Notes: generated by a model from the sequence alone, not told the origin. A stretch of DNA of 64,000 bases from Arthrobacter sp. S39 (GCF_004320525.1 NZ_SIHX01000005.1:248001-312000); one strand, 5' to 3'. Shown: positions 45,001-53,671, numbered from the stretch's first letter. Made by a program: numbers and translations.

Positions 45001-47029
45001 ACGGGAGCTTGCCCGGCTGGCCGAAGGCGGGCGATACCAGCACCCGGTCGTGGGTGATGTCCTCGATTTTCCAGCTCGTGGCACCAAGGGCAAAGATGTC
45101 GCCGACCCGGGACTCGTACACCATCTCCTCGTCGAGCTCGCCCACGCGCCGGCCGCCCTTGGCCGGGGACGGAGTGGCCGTCTTGCCGTCTCCGGCCGGC
45201 GAGGCCGAACCTTCAACCTCGGTGCCGATGATGTAGACGCCGAACAGTCCCCGGTCCGGGATGGTGCCGCCCGAGGTCACGGCCAGCCGCTGGGCTCCGG
45301 GCCGGCCTTCGATGGTGCCGGCGTTGCGGTCCCAGATGATCCTTGGCCGGAGCTCGGCGAATTCGTCGGACGGGTAGCGGCCTGCGAGGAGGTCAAGGGT
45401 GGCCTCGAACGCTGACCGGGGGAGGGACGCGAAGGGCGCGGACCGGCGGACCGTGGCGAACCATTCCTCCACGTCGATGCTGCCCAGGGCGGTGGCCGCG
45501 ACGGTCTGCTGGGCCAGGATGTCCAGCGGGTTCGCAGGCACAAAGAGCCGTTCGATCTTTCCTTCGAGCATCCGTTCGACCGTGATGGCGGTATGCACGA
45601 GGTCGGCCCGGTGCTTGGGGAAGAGCACACCCTGCGAAACTTCGCCCACCTGGTGGCCAGCACGGCCTACGCGTTGCAGGCCGCTGGCCACCGACGGCGG
45701 GGACTCCACCTGGACCACGAGGTCCACGGCGCCCATGTCGATGCCGAGTTCCAGGGACGAGGTGGCCACAACGCAGCGCAGCCGGCCTGACTTGAGGTCG
45801 TCCTCGATCAGGGCACGCTGGTCCTTGGAGACAGAGCCGTGGTGGGCGCGGGCGAGCACCAGATCGGCGCCGGCTGTGCTGCCGGCCTGCGCCATCATGT
45901 GCGCCGGCGTCGCAGTGGAGGCCGGAACTCGCGATGCCGGAACACCCGCCGGCGCTTCCAAGGGGCCTCCAGGCTCCCAGCCGCCGCCGACGGCCACCAG
46001 TTGCCGCTCGGCGTAGATCTCGTTGAGCCGCGCGGTGAGCCGCTCGGCAAGGCGGCGGGAGTTGGCGAAGACGATGGTGGACTGGTTGGCCAGCACCAGG
46101 TCAACAATCTTCTCCTCCACGTGCGGCCAGATGGAGGCCTGCGGCTGCAGCCCGGACGCCGGCCCGGAATCGAAGGCCCCTGCCGCGCCCTGGAGGTCGG
46201 ACATGTCCTCCACCGGAACGGACACGGTGAGGTCCCAGTTCTTGCGCGACGGCGGCGCCACGATCTGCACCGGCGCGGCGCCGGCCAGGAACTGCGCCAC
46301 CAGCTCGCGGGGCTCAACCGTAGCCGACAGCCCGATCCGCTGGGCGGGCTTCGGCAGCAGGGCGTCGAGCCGTTCCAGCGAAACTGCAAGGTGGGCGCCC
46401 CGCTTGCTGCCTGCCACAGCGTGGACCTCGTCAATGATGATGGTGTCCACCTCCGTCAGGGTCTCCCGGGCCCTGGAGGTCAGCATCAGGAACAGCGATT
46501 CCGGCGTGGTGATGAGGATGTCCGGCGGGTTGCTGAGCAGCGCCCGGCGGTCCGCCGTCGTGGTGTCCCCGGACCTGACGCCCACGGTGATCAGCGGGGC
46601 CGGCAGCCCCAACCGCTTGGCTGTCTGGGTGATGCCGATCAGGGGTGAGCGGAGGTTGCGTTCGACGTCGACGCCGAGGGCCTTCAGCGGCGAGATGTAC
46701 AGGACGCGGGTCTTGCGTTTGGGAGCACGCGGGCGGCGGCCTTTCCCGGCCGGAGCGTCCAACCCGGGCAGCTCAGGAGGCGGGGCAGGCGCCGACACCA
46801 GCAGCCGGTCCAGCGCCCAAAGAAAAGCGGCGAGTGTTTTGCCGGATCCCGTGGGTGCCACCACCAGGGCATGGGAACCCGAAGAGATGGCGTTCCAGGC
46901 GCCGTCCTGGGCAGGAGTGGGCTCCGAGAAGGCGCCCAGGAACCAGTCCCGGGTAGGGCGGCTGAACCGGCCCATGGGAGTGCCGGGAAGGGCGTCCGGA
47001 CCCGCTCCCGGCGGTTGCTGCTCCTGCAT
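41993..47029 (-). CDS. lhr: Large ATP-dependent helicase Lhr
   Basis: 1678 aa superfamily 2 helicase. Walker A PTGSGKTLAAFL, DEVH box IIDEVHAVAGSKRG, SAT motif as GLSATVEP, motif VI QRVGRAGH, then winged-helix and Lhr-specific domains and the long C-terminal extension of full-length actinobacterial Lhr. A Glu/Val/Thr-rich linker (~1015-1045) contains PAETGEPTETVVEAAETP-like repeats. The ATG at 47029 fits because CATGAT lies exactly 6 nt before it (leaderless) although GGAGGA is adjacent. 3'-5' translocase in DNA repair, co-transcribed with nei2. Confidence 0.95.
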   Translation of the reverse strand: MQEQQPPGAGPDALPGTPMGRFSRPTRDWFLGAFSEPTPAQDGAWNAISSGSHALVVAPTGSGKTLAAFLWALDRLLVSAPAPPPELPGLDAPAGKGRRPRAPKRKTRVLYISPLKALGVDVERNLRSPLIGITQTAKRLGLPAPLITVGVRSGDTTTADRRALLSNPPDILITTPESLFLMLTSRARETLTEVDTIIIDEVHAVAGSKRGAHLAVSLERLDALLPKPAQRIGLSATVEPRELVAQFLAGAAPVQIVAPPSRKNWDLTVSVPVEDMSDLQGAAGAFDSGPASGLQPQASIWPHVEEKIVDLVLANQSTIVFANSRRLAERLTARLNEIYAERQLVAVGGGWEPGGPLEAPAGVPASRVPASTATPAHMMAQAGSTAGADLVLARAHHGSVSKDQRALIEDDLKSGRLRCVVATSSLELGIDMGAVDLVVQVESPPSVASGLQRVGRAGHQVGEVSQGVLFPKHRADLVHTAITVERMLEGKIERLFVPANPLDILAQQTVAATALGSIDVEEWFATVRRSAPFASLPRSAFEATLDLLAGRYPSDEFAELRPRIIWDRNAGTIEGRPGAQRLAVTSGGTIPDRGLFGVYIIGTEVEGSASPAGDGKTATPSPAKGGRRVGELDEEMVYESRVGDIFALGATSWKIEDITHDRVLVSPAFGQPGKLPFWKGDSLGRPVDLGRALGAFVRELSASDVGPATERCKASGLDDFAANNLLQYLAEQKLATEVVPNDTTLVVERFHDELGDWRVILHSPFGMPVHAPWALAVGQRLHQRYGLDGSAMAADDGIVLRVPMMEDEPPGAELFLFDPEELEQIVTAEVGGSALFASRFRECAARALLLPRQTPGKRQPLWQQRQRSAQLLDVARKYPTFPIVLETVRECLQDVYDLPALKDIAASVERRELRIVQTTTQQPSPFAKSLLFGYVAQFLYEGDSPLAERRAAALALDSTLLNELLGRVELRELLDAKVIEATELELQRLAPDRRARGMEGVADLLRLLGPLAPEEVAARLEPAVEPVETPVVEPAETGEPTETVVEAAETPHADTVLAAAHLAALQRANRAIKVNIGGAERFAAVEDAARLRDAIGVPLPMGVPLAFIEPVGDPLGDLVSRYARTHGPFTASEAAARLGLGVAVVSTALKRLAADGRVVEGEFRPHATPARDSSRIDGPPDEAQPAESSQTVVAPATSSEWCDAEVLRRLRRRSLAALRAEVEPVDAAAYGRFLPAWQHVRTPGASRGQPSLRGLDGIITAIDQLSGVPVPASAWEPLVLASRVSNYQPAMLDELMAAGEVLWSGAGGLPGNDGWVSMHLADSAELTLNPAVEYEPGDAQQRLLDHLRNNGGGYFFRQLTEVAGGMDSVLSDQDVVSALWDLAWAGRITGDTFAPVRALIAGGHTAHRQVSKAPRLRAPRMSRLGRSHGTGLMGSPGLGGGRYGSASGAAATPPMAAGRWSALPSPELDATIHARATAELLLDRYGVVTRGSVMAEQILGGFGLMYKVLARLEEAGRCRRGYFIEHLGAAQFAVPATVDRLRSYSEDTQLAKPEPVALALAATDPANPYGAALSWPAVNEEAGTGHRPGRKAGALVVLVDGALVLYVERGGKTLLAFSDNEAVLSAAGSALVGVVTRGAVDKLIMEKVNGHGILDTPVAAALAAAGAYSTPKGLRIRA

Positions 47030-47035
47030 TCCTCC

Positions 47036-47041
47036 ATCATG
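47036..47041 (-). promoter_or_regulatory. -10 hexamer CATGAT, leaderless lhr start
   Basis: CATGAT ends 6 nt before the lhr ATG. The same hexamer and spacing occur at the ArsR gene (36321-36333). Confidence 0.5.
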
Positions 47042-47130
47042 CCCTACCCCACCGACAGGACCGCCTGCCCCGGCGGGCAAGGGAATTCCGGGGCCAATGT
47101 CCCCGGTTCCGGCCCCTCCGTCCGGCGGAA

Positions 47131-47349
47131 TCAAGCCTTGTCCGCCGCGGGAAGATCCTTCGTGGCAGGGCCTTCGAGGAGTGAGCCGTCGCTGCTGAAC
47201 CGGGAGCCGTGGAGCGGGCAGTCCCAGGTCAGTTCGCTGTCGTTCCAGTGGACGATTCCGCCCAGGTGCGTGCAGACGGCGGAGAGCCTGCACGTGGTTC
47301 CCCCGACGGTGGAGACCGCCACCGGACGGGCGCCGTCGCGGTACGCCAT
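47131..47349 (-). pseudogene. Rieske [2Fe-2S] domain, separated from its FAD part by a frameshift
   Basis: The 72-residue frame encodes a complete C-terminal Rieske domain: [10 protein letters not shown] and CPLHGSRF supply the two Cys/His ligand pairs, ending [14 protein letters not shown]. In related proteins it is fused behind an FAD-dependent oxidoreductase, which here runs in another frame directly upstream. The in-frame codons before the ATG (TPADGGG) look like family linker and are closed by a TAG. It is therefore a downstream fragment rather than an independent small gene, unless it is translated from the ATG at 47349. Confidence 0.8.
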
Positions 47350-48668
47350 CCCGCCGCCGTCGGCCGGTGTACGCTACGTCCGGCGGTGGGGCCTGAAGCC
47401 CCGGTTCCGGCCGGCTCAACCACCGGCCGGTCAGCCGCCACTTTGCCCCAGCCCGTGGCCAGCTTCGCGGCCACCTGGGCGTTGAGTTTGACGGCGGAGA
47501 ACGCGCCCGACGGGGACGTGACCCGGTGATGGATGGTGTCAGCCCAGGGGAGCTGCCCGCCCAGGATGTCTGCGGAAATTCCGAGGGCAACGGCGACGGC
47601 ATTCGTCATGCCCCACTTGTTGTAGCCCGTGCCAAAAAGGATCCGCCCCCGTCCCCGCGGCAATTTGCCAAAGAAGGGCATGAGGTTGGTGGCCTGGTAG
47701 TCCTGGGCTGACCACGTGTGGGTGGCCGTGGCTCCGGGGAAATGCATGCCTGCCCAGGCGAGCAGCCCCGCCAGGTGTGCCTTTTCCGACGCCGTCCGCC
47801 CCACATGGTGCCCATGCCCGCCCACGAGCAGGAGCCGGTGGCCGTCCGTTTCGTAGTCCCGCAGCGAATGCGTCGGTTCCTCGGCCGAAAGGTACATCCC
47901 CGGCGGCGGCGCCAGCCCCGCCGGCAGTTCCAGCGCCGCGGCGTAGGAACGGAGCGGCTTCAGCTTCGCGAAGTAGAGGCCGCGGTCCAGCACGGGGATT
48001 CCGGTGGCCAGCACCACATGATCCGCAATGACGTTGCCCCGGTCCGTGAGGACTGTCAATGGGCCGCTCCCCGAGACGTCCCGCAGCCGGGTGCCGCCCA
48101 CCACTGTCCCCCCGCGGCTGCGGAGGTCCGCCAGCAGGGTGTCCAGCGCGTCCATGGGGTTGATCTGGGCCTGGCCGCCCAGCCGCAAGGCGCCTTGCAC
48201 CGGGAAAGGGAGGCCTGCGTCGCCCGTGTAGTCAACGTCCAGGCCTGCGGTGGAAGCAGCGGTGAGTTCCTCACGGATCCGTTCCATTCCCTGGCCCGTG
48301 GTGGCGTAGGTGTAGGCGTCCCGGCGCTGGAAAGGCACGCGGTGCTCATCGAGGTAGCGCAGCAGCCAGGCCTGGCCCTCCCGGTTGGCCTCCACATAGG
48401 CCCGGACCTGCTTCGCCGAATACTGGCGGGCGAGCGCGGACAGCACCGTTCCCTGCAGGAGGCTGACCTTGGCCGTGGTGTTGCCGGTGGTCACCCCGCC
48501 AGGATGCCGGGCCTCCAGCACGAGGACGTTCTGCCCGGACCTCGCGAGCAATAACGCGGAGACGAGCCCCGTCAGTCCCGCCCCGGCTACCACGGTGTCG
48601 TACCTGCTGCCGGGCTGGAAGCGGTCAGAACTGAAGGATTGTTCGCGGTCCAGCCAAATCGACGCCAT
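47229..48668 (-). CDS. FAD-dependent oxidoreductase (GlpO/DAO type), C-terminus frameshifted
   Basis: 479 aa as read. FAD-binding motif [57 protein letters not shown] and the C-terminal [25 protein letters not shown] form a DAO-fold oxidoreductase. After about residue 425 ([12 protein letters not shown]) the sequence turns into low-complexity Arg/Ser/Pro, which is the wrong frame of a Rieske domain encoded at 47131-47349. A single-base indel around 47360-47400 explains this, either a real mutation or an error in the GC-rich run. Overall substrate unknown. Confidence 0.85.
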   Translation of the reverse strand: MASIWLDREQSFSSDRFQPGSRYDTVVAGAGLTGLVSALLLARSGQNVLVLEARHPGGVTTGNTTAKVSLLQGTVLSALARQYSAKQVRAYVEANREGQAWLLRYLDEHRVPFQRRDAYTYATTGQGMERIREELTAASTAGLDVDYTGDAGLPFPVQGALRLGGQAQINPMDALDTLLADLRSRGGTVVGGTRLRDVSGSGPLTVLTDRGNVIADHVVLATGIPVLDRGLYFAKLKPLRSYAAALELPAGLAPPPGMYLSAEEPTHSLRDYETDGHRLLLVGGHGHHVGRTASEKAHLAGLLAWAGMHFPGATATHTWSAQDYQATNLMPFFGKLPRGRGRILFGTGYNKWGMTNAVAVALGISADILGGQLPWADTIHHRVTSPSGAFSAVKLNAQVAAKLATGWGKVAADRPVVEPAGTGASGPTAGRSVHRPTAAGWRTATAPVRWRSPPSGEPRAGSPPSARTWAESSTGTTAN

Positions 48669-48786
48669 CCAACCCCACCCTGCTTCCGCTGTGCAGGCCG
48701 TTCAACGCGGCCACTGCCGGGACCCGGAAACAGTCCGATCCCCGACAATGATCAGTGTACTTAGGATGGCGTGGAATTGGGTTCCG

Positions 48787-49410
48787 TTAGGAGGCCTGGA
48801 AGGCCCCAATGGTCAGCAGTTCGACGGCGGCGTTGCTGCAGGCCTGCGTGGGCTGTGCCAGGAAGAGCGATGTCGTGTCTTCGGGGGGATAGATGCGGTA
48901 CCCGGCTGCAGGCACGATGGTGCAGTCGGGGTAGTTGCCGGCCTGGGTGTAGCGCAGGACCGCCGCGCCGGCTTTGCCGGGGGCCAGCAGCACGTCCACC
49001 GCGGGCGTGGTCTCGTCGCGTTTCGCGGGTGCTCCGATGGGTGCTCCGTTGGCGTCAGCAGCAAGGGAGACGCCGGGGAATCCCTTGAGGACGCACGGTT
49101 GGGCGCCTGTGTTGGTCAGGGTGAGCGTCATGTAGACGCTGCCCGCAGCCCCGCCTCCGGTGGAATCGGTGGCGGCGGACAGCGTGGCCGCCTTGCAGAG
49201 GGCCGGCCCGGTGGCCGTAGGAGCAGTGCTCGACGGCGGCGCGGACGTGCCCGGCGCGGCTGAGGACGTGGCGGGGCTGCCAGACGAAGTGCCGGGTTCC
49301 GTGGTTCCCTGCGTCTGCGGCTGGCTTGGACCGCAGGCGGTGAGCAGCAGTGCTGCCGCGGCAGCCGCCGTCGAAATGGCAAAGCCCTGTGACAAAAGTT
49401 GAGACCTCAT
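48787..49410 (-). CDS. DUF4232 lipoprotein
   Basis: 207 aa. Signal peptide with lipobox LLTAC (~Cys26), a Ser/Thr/Pro-rich linker (~30-68) and a DUF4232 domain (VYMTLTLTNTGAQPCVLKGFPGVSLAAD ... VLRYTQAGNYPDCTIVPAAGYRIYPPED) with paired Cys. Cell-surface protein typical of actinobacteria; role unknown. A perfect hairpin follows upstream between it and ycnI. Confidence 0.88.
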   Translation of the reverse strand: MRSQLLSQGFAISTAAAAAALLLTACGPSQPQTQGTTEPGTSSGSPATSSAAPGTSAPPSSTAPTATGPALCKAATLSAATDSTGGGAAGSVYMTLTLTNTGAQPCVLKGFPGVSLAADANGAPIGAPAKRDETTPAVDVLLAPGKAGAAVLRYTQAGNYPDCTIVPAAGYRIYPPEDTTSLFLAQPTQACSNAAVELLTIGAFQAS

Positions 49411-49462
49411 GGCTCAACCATTGTGGCTGGTGTGACAGGAGTCAATGATGCCGGTGCGGGTG

Positions 49463-49509
49463 CCCCGATTTGATGCCCGGATCGTGATGATCCGGGCATC
49501 AAATCGGGG
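49463..49509. terminator. Perfect 21-bp hairpin downstream of ycnI
   Basis: Arms 49463-49483 and 49489-49509 (starting ccccgatttgatgcccgg) are exact reverse complements with a 5-nt loop. Located after the ycnI stop on the minus strand, it is a strong terminator candidate. Confidence 0.8.
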
Positions 49510-49539
49510 GTTACTGGCTGGACGGATCCCGCCGGAGGG

Positions 49540-50301
49540 CTACTGGCCGGGCGTCCCGGCTTCCTGCTTGCGCCTGGCCCCGCTGCGGGCGAGGGCAATG
49601 CCGCCCAGGGCCAGCCCGCCGACGCCCGCCGCCAGGCCGGCCCAGCTGCGCGCCTGGGCGCCGCTGTCCGTCACGGCGGAGGCCTGCTCGGTGGACTGTT
49701 CGGTTGAGTGCGCCGTGGGGGCTGCTGCGCCGTGGCCGTCAGCGTCAGCGCTGGCTGCTTCGGTGATGGTGATGGACGGCGCCGGGGCCTTCAGCGAGTG
49801 CGGGTCCTGGCCGTCCTTGGCGATCTCCGACCAGTCAGTCTGGCCCGTTTCGCAGGTCTGGAGCGTGGGGAAGTAGAGCGTCGTGCCGGCTGCGTCGGGC
49901 AGTTTTAGGGACAGCACCAGGGCGTCCCGGAGGTCGTGCGCGAGGGGCGCCTTGGCCGTGTAGACGATCTGGCTGGTGCGTTTGGTGATGGATGTTCCGT
50001 CGGCCAGCTTCTTGGGCTCAGCCAGCTGTTCCGTGACCTTTTCCACGGTCCAGTTGGGGTTGACCGTGGGCTGGGCGTCGTTGAGCTCGGCGGGCAGGGT
50101 GATGGCCACTTTGGTGGTGCCGGACTCCTCGCAGCCGTGCGGGATGCCGAAGGTCAGCAGCGCGTACGAGTTGGCTGCCGTTTTGTCCGGCGTGACGCCG
50201 ACGTGTGCGGAAGCACCGGTTGCGGCGGTGAGCAGGAGCGCCGCGGTTCCGGCAGCGGCGGCCGCGGTGGTGAGGGTACGGCGAAGGGTGGTGGTGTTCA
50301 T
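49540..50301 (-). CDS. ycnI: YcnI-family copper-associated protein
   Basis: 253 aa from the ATG at 50301. The signal peptide ends ASA-HVGV, so the mature protein starts with His, as needed for the copper-binding N-terminal His brace of YcnI. DUF1775 core: FGIPHGCEESGTTKVAITLP, NPNWTVEKV, TLYFPTLQTCETGQTDWSEI. A Ser/Ala/His linker leads to a C-terminal TM anchor (WAGLAAGVGGLALGGIALA) and basic tail. It probably handles Cu(II) outside the membrane with the upstream membrane protein. Confidence 0.92.
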   Translation of the reverse strand: MNTTTLRRTLTTAAAAAGTAALLLTAATGASAHVGVTPDKTAANSYALLTFGIPHGCEESGTTKVAITLPAELNDAQPTVNPNWTVEKVTEQLAEPKKLADGTSITKRTSQIVYTAKAPLAHDLRDALVLSLKLPDAAGTTLYFPTLQTCETGQTDWSEIAKDGQDPHSLKAPAPSITITEAASADADGHGAAAPTAHSTEQSTEQASAVTDSGAQARSWAGLAAGVGGLALGGIALARSGARRKQEAGTPGQ

Positions 50302-50389
50302 GGGGTTGCCTTTCGGACGCACGCGCCGGAATCGGGCGTGCGGAAGTACGGGTGAAGGCCCGTCAGCTGGGGAGCAGGTGCGGGCAGAG

Positions 50390-51025
50390 TCAGGGAAGCA
50401 CGACGGCGGAAGGCGGGCCGCGCCGGCTGTCTTGCCTGAGGTTCCTCCAGGGACGGAACGGGGAAGCCGGCGGCGGGCCGGGCACCGCCGGTGCCGCACC
50501 GGCGTCGGGCGCTGTTGCTTCCGGAAGGTGAACCAGCGGCCTGAGCCACGCGGCAAGTGCCCAGAGGGCGTCCTCGCCTTTGGCGAGGAGCAGGGCGCAC
50601 GCTGCGGTCGCCGCGATGTGCGCGGCGAGCATGATGTTGCCGGCTGCAGTGTCGAGGCCGTGCAGGTGCGAAGCGGCTCCGATCACGGGGACCGCTGCAC
50701 CGGAAAGGTGGTGGATGTCGGCAGATGCCGCGCCGGTGGCTACAGCGCCGGCGGCAAGGCCTGGGGCGCTGAAGGCCGTGAAGACTTCGTGCAGCGCAAT
50801 CTGTCCGGCCCCCAGCAGGGCTGTCATTGCCGCCACATTGAGCTTGAGTCGGGTGGCCGTCGTGGCGGCCAGGCCGGTTAGCGCAAGCACGGCCAGCAGG
50901 ATCCCCGGGGCGGGGAGGACTCCGCCGCCCAGCACATGCGCGCCGGCAGCGAGGGTCAGGATTCCCGCGGACACAGCGGCGGCGCGAACGGCGTGGAAAG
51001 GGGGCCGGGCATGGTGCATTCGCAC
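50390..51025 (-). CDS. Hypothetical His-containing membrane protein upstream of ycnI
   Basis: 211 aa; GTG at 51025 behind GGAGG. About five hydrophobic helices (AAAVSAGILTLAAGAHVLGGGVL, ILLAVLALTGLAA, MTALLGAGQIALHEVFTAF, NIMLAAHIAATAACALLLA). His residues cluster at the N-terminus (MRMHHARPPFH) and in TM loops (IHHLSGA, HLHGLD). The tail is Pro/Arg-rich. Gene order and spacing (88 bp) suggest an operon with ycnI, so a copper role is inferred. Family not assigned. Confidence 0.72.
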   Translation of the reverse strand: MRMHHARPPFHAVRAAAVSAGILTLAAGAHVLGGGVLPAPGILLAVLALTGLAATTATRLKLNVAAMTALLGAGQIALHEVFTAFSAPGLAAGAVATGAASADIHHLSGAAVPVIGAASHLHGLDTAAGNIMLAAHIAATAACALLLAKGEDALWALAAWLRPLVHLPEATAPDAGAAPAVPGPPPASPFRPWRNLRQDSRRGPPSAVVLP

Positions 51026-51105
51026 GGATCCTCCCTCGTTGCGCTTTGCGTCTGCCGACGCTGATTAGCTGCCGGGCGCCGCTGAGTGGGCGCGGCCTTC
51101 CGATT

Positions 51106-52380
51106 CTACCGGTGCTTCGGTGCACTCCCGGAGCTGCGGATGGGGATGACGTTGGCCGGAGTATCGCCGTCGTCGTAATCATCGCCGGCGTCGGAGAAGA
51201 GTTCTTGGCCTTCGATGATTTTCAGTGCCGACGCAACGCACTGAATGGCTACCTTCGCCACGCGGTAGCTTGTGTCGGCTTCCACGATGCCGAGTTTCGC
51301 CAGGGCGGCGAGTTTGTTCCCGGCACGCAGGGCCAAGTAGGAATAGTGGGGGTCCTCATCGTCAGCGGCGAGCTGTTCGAGCTGGGCCACGGGCATCGGG
51401 TTAAGGTCTGTGCCCCGGGCCAGAACGATCAGCAGGAGGGGGTCCATGTCCTCCGGACTCCACGGCTCGTCGGGGTTGGCTATGTTCGCGAGCAGCAAAG
51501 AAAGGGTCAGCCGCCGCCTGGTCCGGACCCTTTCGCCGGCGTCGGTGCTGTTCCAGGAGCCAATCTCGGGGCCAACCACGGCACGGGTAGAACCCAGGGT
51601 AAGCAGGCCCGCCCGCACCAAGGCTGCCCAGATGTCGCGCAGCAGCGGAACGTCGTACATGGTGCCCACTTCGAGCGGTGCATCCTGGTCACCGTGCACG
51701 CCCTCGGGGTCCACGGGCCCGCCCGCTCCACGTTTTCCGCGGGCGTTGACTCCCACGGCAGCGGCAGCCGCTTCAATGTCCTTCAGCCGCAGTGCGCCGG
51801 TTGTGGTCACGTCCTTTCCTTCGCCGATCCATTCAAGGAGCGAAGAGGCATGCTGGATCAGGGGCAGGGCGCTGAACGCGGTGTCCTGTTCCTCGGTACT
51901 GAGGTGAGGAACGTCGATGGGCCTCCCGCCCGGGACGTCCTCCGGTCCGCCGGGGGTGGCGAGAAAAGACTGCAGTTCGTCGTAGGCGGCATCCGTCCCG
52001 CTCCAGCGGCCGGATTCGTCCAGGAATTCGATATAGACGGCGAGGGCGCCGAAGATGTCTTCCGCGGCGTCGGCGATCTCATCTTCCTCCAGCGCTGCCA
52101 GGATGGTCTCGGCCGCCGCGTCCACGCCGTCGAGGTCAAAGGCAGTGGCTGAGCTGGAACCCTGGGTTGCATGCTGGGTTGTCAGGAGGAGCTTGACCAG
52201 TTCGAGGATTTCAACGGCGTCGGACGCGCCAGCCCCGTCCGCTCCCAGCCACTGAATGAACTCCATCGTCAGGGAATCCACCACACGATGGTTCAGCACG
52301 AGTTGCAGGGGCATCTTGGGCGCCGCGGGCACGGACCTCAGATGCCCCTTGCCCTTTGATTTGCCGCTCTTCTTGGCCAT
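51106..52380 (-). CDS. Hypothetical protein, soluble, helical
   Basis: 424 aa with SD GGAGG. Begins with a Lys/Gly/Ser-rich segment (MAKKSGKSKGKGHLRSVP), then acidic helical sequence (VDAAAETILAALEEDEIADAAEDIFGALAVYIEFLDE). A second helical half (LRDIWAALVRAGLLTLG ... RRRLTLSLLLANIANPDEPWSPEDMDPLLLIVLARG) looks like winged-helix-type packing. No catalytic motif, TM segment or signal peptide. I do not recognise it. Confidence 0.75.
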   Translation of the reverse strand: MAKKSGKSKGKGHLRSVPAAPKMPLQLVLNHRVVDSLTMEFIQWLGADGAGASDAVEILELVKLLLTTQHATQGSSSATAFDLDGVDAAAETILAALEEDEIADAAEDIFGALAVYIEFLDESGRWSGTDAAYDELQSFLATPGGPEDVPGGRPIDVPHLSTEEQDTAFSALPLIQHASSLLEWIGEGKDVTTTGALRLKDIEAAAAAVGVNARGKRGAGGPVDPEGVHGDQDAPLEVGTMYDVPLLRDIWAALVRAGLLTLGSTRAVVGPEIGSWNSTDAGERVRTRRRLTLSLLLANIANPDEPWSPEDMDPLLLIVLARGTDLNPMPVAQLEQLAADDEDPHYSYLALRAGNKLAALAKLGIVEADTSYRVAKVAIQCVASALKIIEGQELFSDAGDDYDDGDTPANVIPIRSSGSAPKHR

Positions 52381-52449
52381 GGATTTTCCTCCAGTCTGCG
52401 GGCCATCGCCCTGGGTTCGCTCCCCGGAACGGCCACGGATGTATCGAGC

Positions 52450-53529
52450 TTACAAAACACGGCTGCCGGCGAGGAGTTCGGCCAGGACATCCGCCGCGGA
52501 CTCGTGCCGGATCAGCGATGTGGCCTGGCCGGCCCACAATGACATGAGTTCGGTGTTTCCCTGCACTGCTGCCTGCGGGCGGAAGCGGCCGGTGAGCCAG
52601 TTCTGCACGGGGAACGGGGCCGTTCCTCCGGCGTCCGACAGTTCGGTGATGATGCGGTTGGGGATGCCGCGGGCCAGCCGCCCGCTGAGGGTCCGGGTGA
52701 GGACCGTTTCGCCGGCGGCGGGGCTGTGGAGGACAGCACGGTACTCCGGAACCGCGGCCGACTCCCGGGTGGCCAGGAACGCCGAACCAACCTGCACGCC
52801 GTCCGCGCCAAGCGCCATGGCGGCGACGTACCCGCGGCGGTCCGCGATGCCGCCGGCGGCGATCACCGGAATGCCGACGGCGTCCCGCACCTGCGGGACC
52901 AGAGCGAACGTTCCAACCAGGGACTGTTCCGCGGGCTTGAGGAAGGAGACCCGGTGGCCGCCGGATTCCATTCCGCTCGCAACCAGGGCATCCACACCGC
53001 CGGCCTCCAGGGCAACGGCCTCAGCAACGGTGGTGGCGGTGCCCACCACCACGATTCCGCGCCGGTGTGCCTCCTCAACCAGCTCCGGGGAGGGCACGCC
53101 AAACACAAAACTGACGACGGCGGGACTCGCCTCGAGCGTTGCCTCCACCTGCTCGTCATAGTCGGGCAGGTAGCGGTCCGGCATTTCCGGGAGCGGCAGT
53201 CCCACTTCGTCGAAGTAGGGCCGCAGGGTCTCGACGTAGGTGTCGAAGTCCTGCTGGGGGAGCGAAGTGGTTTCGTCGCCCGTGGGGATCCACAGGTTCA
53301 GGGCGAACGGCTTGGGGGTGGCCGCCCTGAGTTCAGCCGCGGTGTTCCGGATGGCGTCCGCGCCGTAACCGTACAGGCCGTAGGAACCCAGCCCGCCGCC
53401 GTCGCTCACGGCAGCCGTCAGCTTCACAGAGGAGACGCCGCCGAACGGGCCCAGGACCACCGGAACGTCCGTACCGAACAGCTTGGTGATGCGGTTTGGC
53501 GGTGCGGAGGCGGCGTGGGCGGGCGTCAT
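52450..53529 (-). CDS. Nitronate monooxygenase-like FMN protein
   Basis: 359 aa TIM-barrel flavoprotein with SD GAGGAG. Motifs: VPVVLGPFGGVSSVKLTAAVSDGGGLGSYG, VEAVALEAGGVDALVASGMESGGHR (phosphate region), IPVIAAGGIADRRGYVAAMALGADGVQVGSAFLAT and VLTRTLSGRLARGIPN. This is the 2-nitropropane dioxygenase/NMO family, which oxidises alkyl nitronates; enoyl-ACP reductase FabK-like roles are a less likely alternative. Monocistronic. Confidence 0.9.
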   Translation of the reverse strand: MTPAHAASAPPNRITKLFGTDVPVVLGPFGGVSSVKLTAAVSDGGGLGSYGLYGYGADAIRNTAAELRAATPKPFALNLWIPTGDETTSLPQQDFDTYVETLRPYFDEVGLPLPEMPDRYLPDYDEQVEATLEASPAVVSFVFGVPSPELVEEAHRRGIVVVGTATTVAEAVALEAGGVDALVASGMESGGHRVSFLKPAEQSLVGTFALVPQVRDAVGIPVIAAGGIADRRGYVAAMALGADGVQVGSAFLATRESAAVPEYRAVLHSPAAGETVLTRTLSGRLARGIPNRIITELSDAGGTAPFPVQNWLTGRFRPQAAVQGNTELMSLWAGQATSLIRHESAADVLAELLAGSRVL

Positions 53530-53614
53530 GGGGTGGCTCCTCGAGGTCGCTGGTGGCTTCAGGACCCAGTCTTGCAGTGGTTGCTGCTGCGCCCCAACTT
53601 AATCGCGCCGGCCA

Positions 53615-53671
53615 TTAATCCGTTTCCGGTCCTGTGCAGAAGTGGCAGTCATCGGGGCACGTGTCGGTCAC
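53615..53671 (-). CDS. Possible 18-residue Cys-rich peptide
   Basis: A GTG overlapping the stop of the upstream small gene (GTGA) opens an 18-codon frame, MTDTCPDDCHFCTGPETD, with Cys spaced C-x3-C-x2-C. Such spacing could bind a metal, and the overlap implies coupled translation. The length makes coincidence quite possible. Confidence 0.3.
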   Translation of the reverse strand: MTDTCPDDCHFCTGPETD

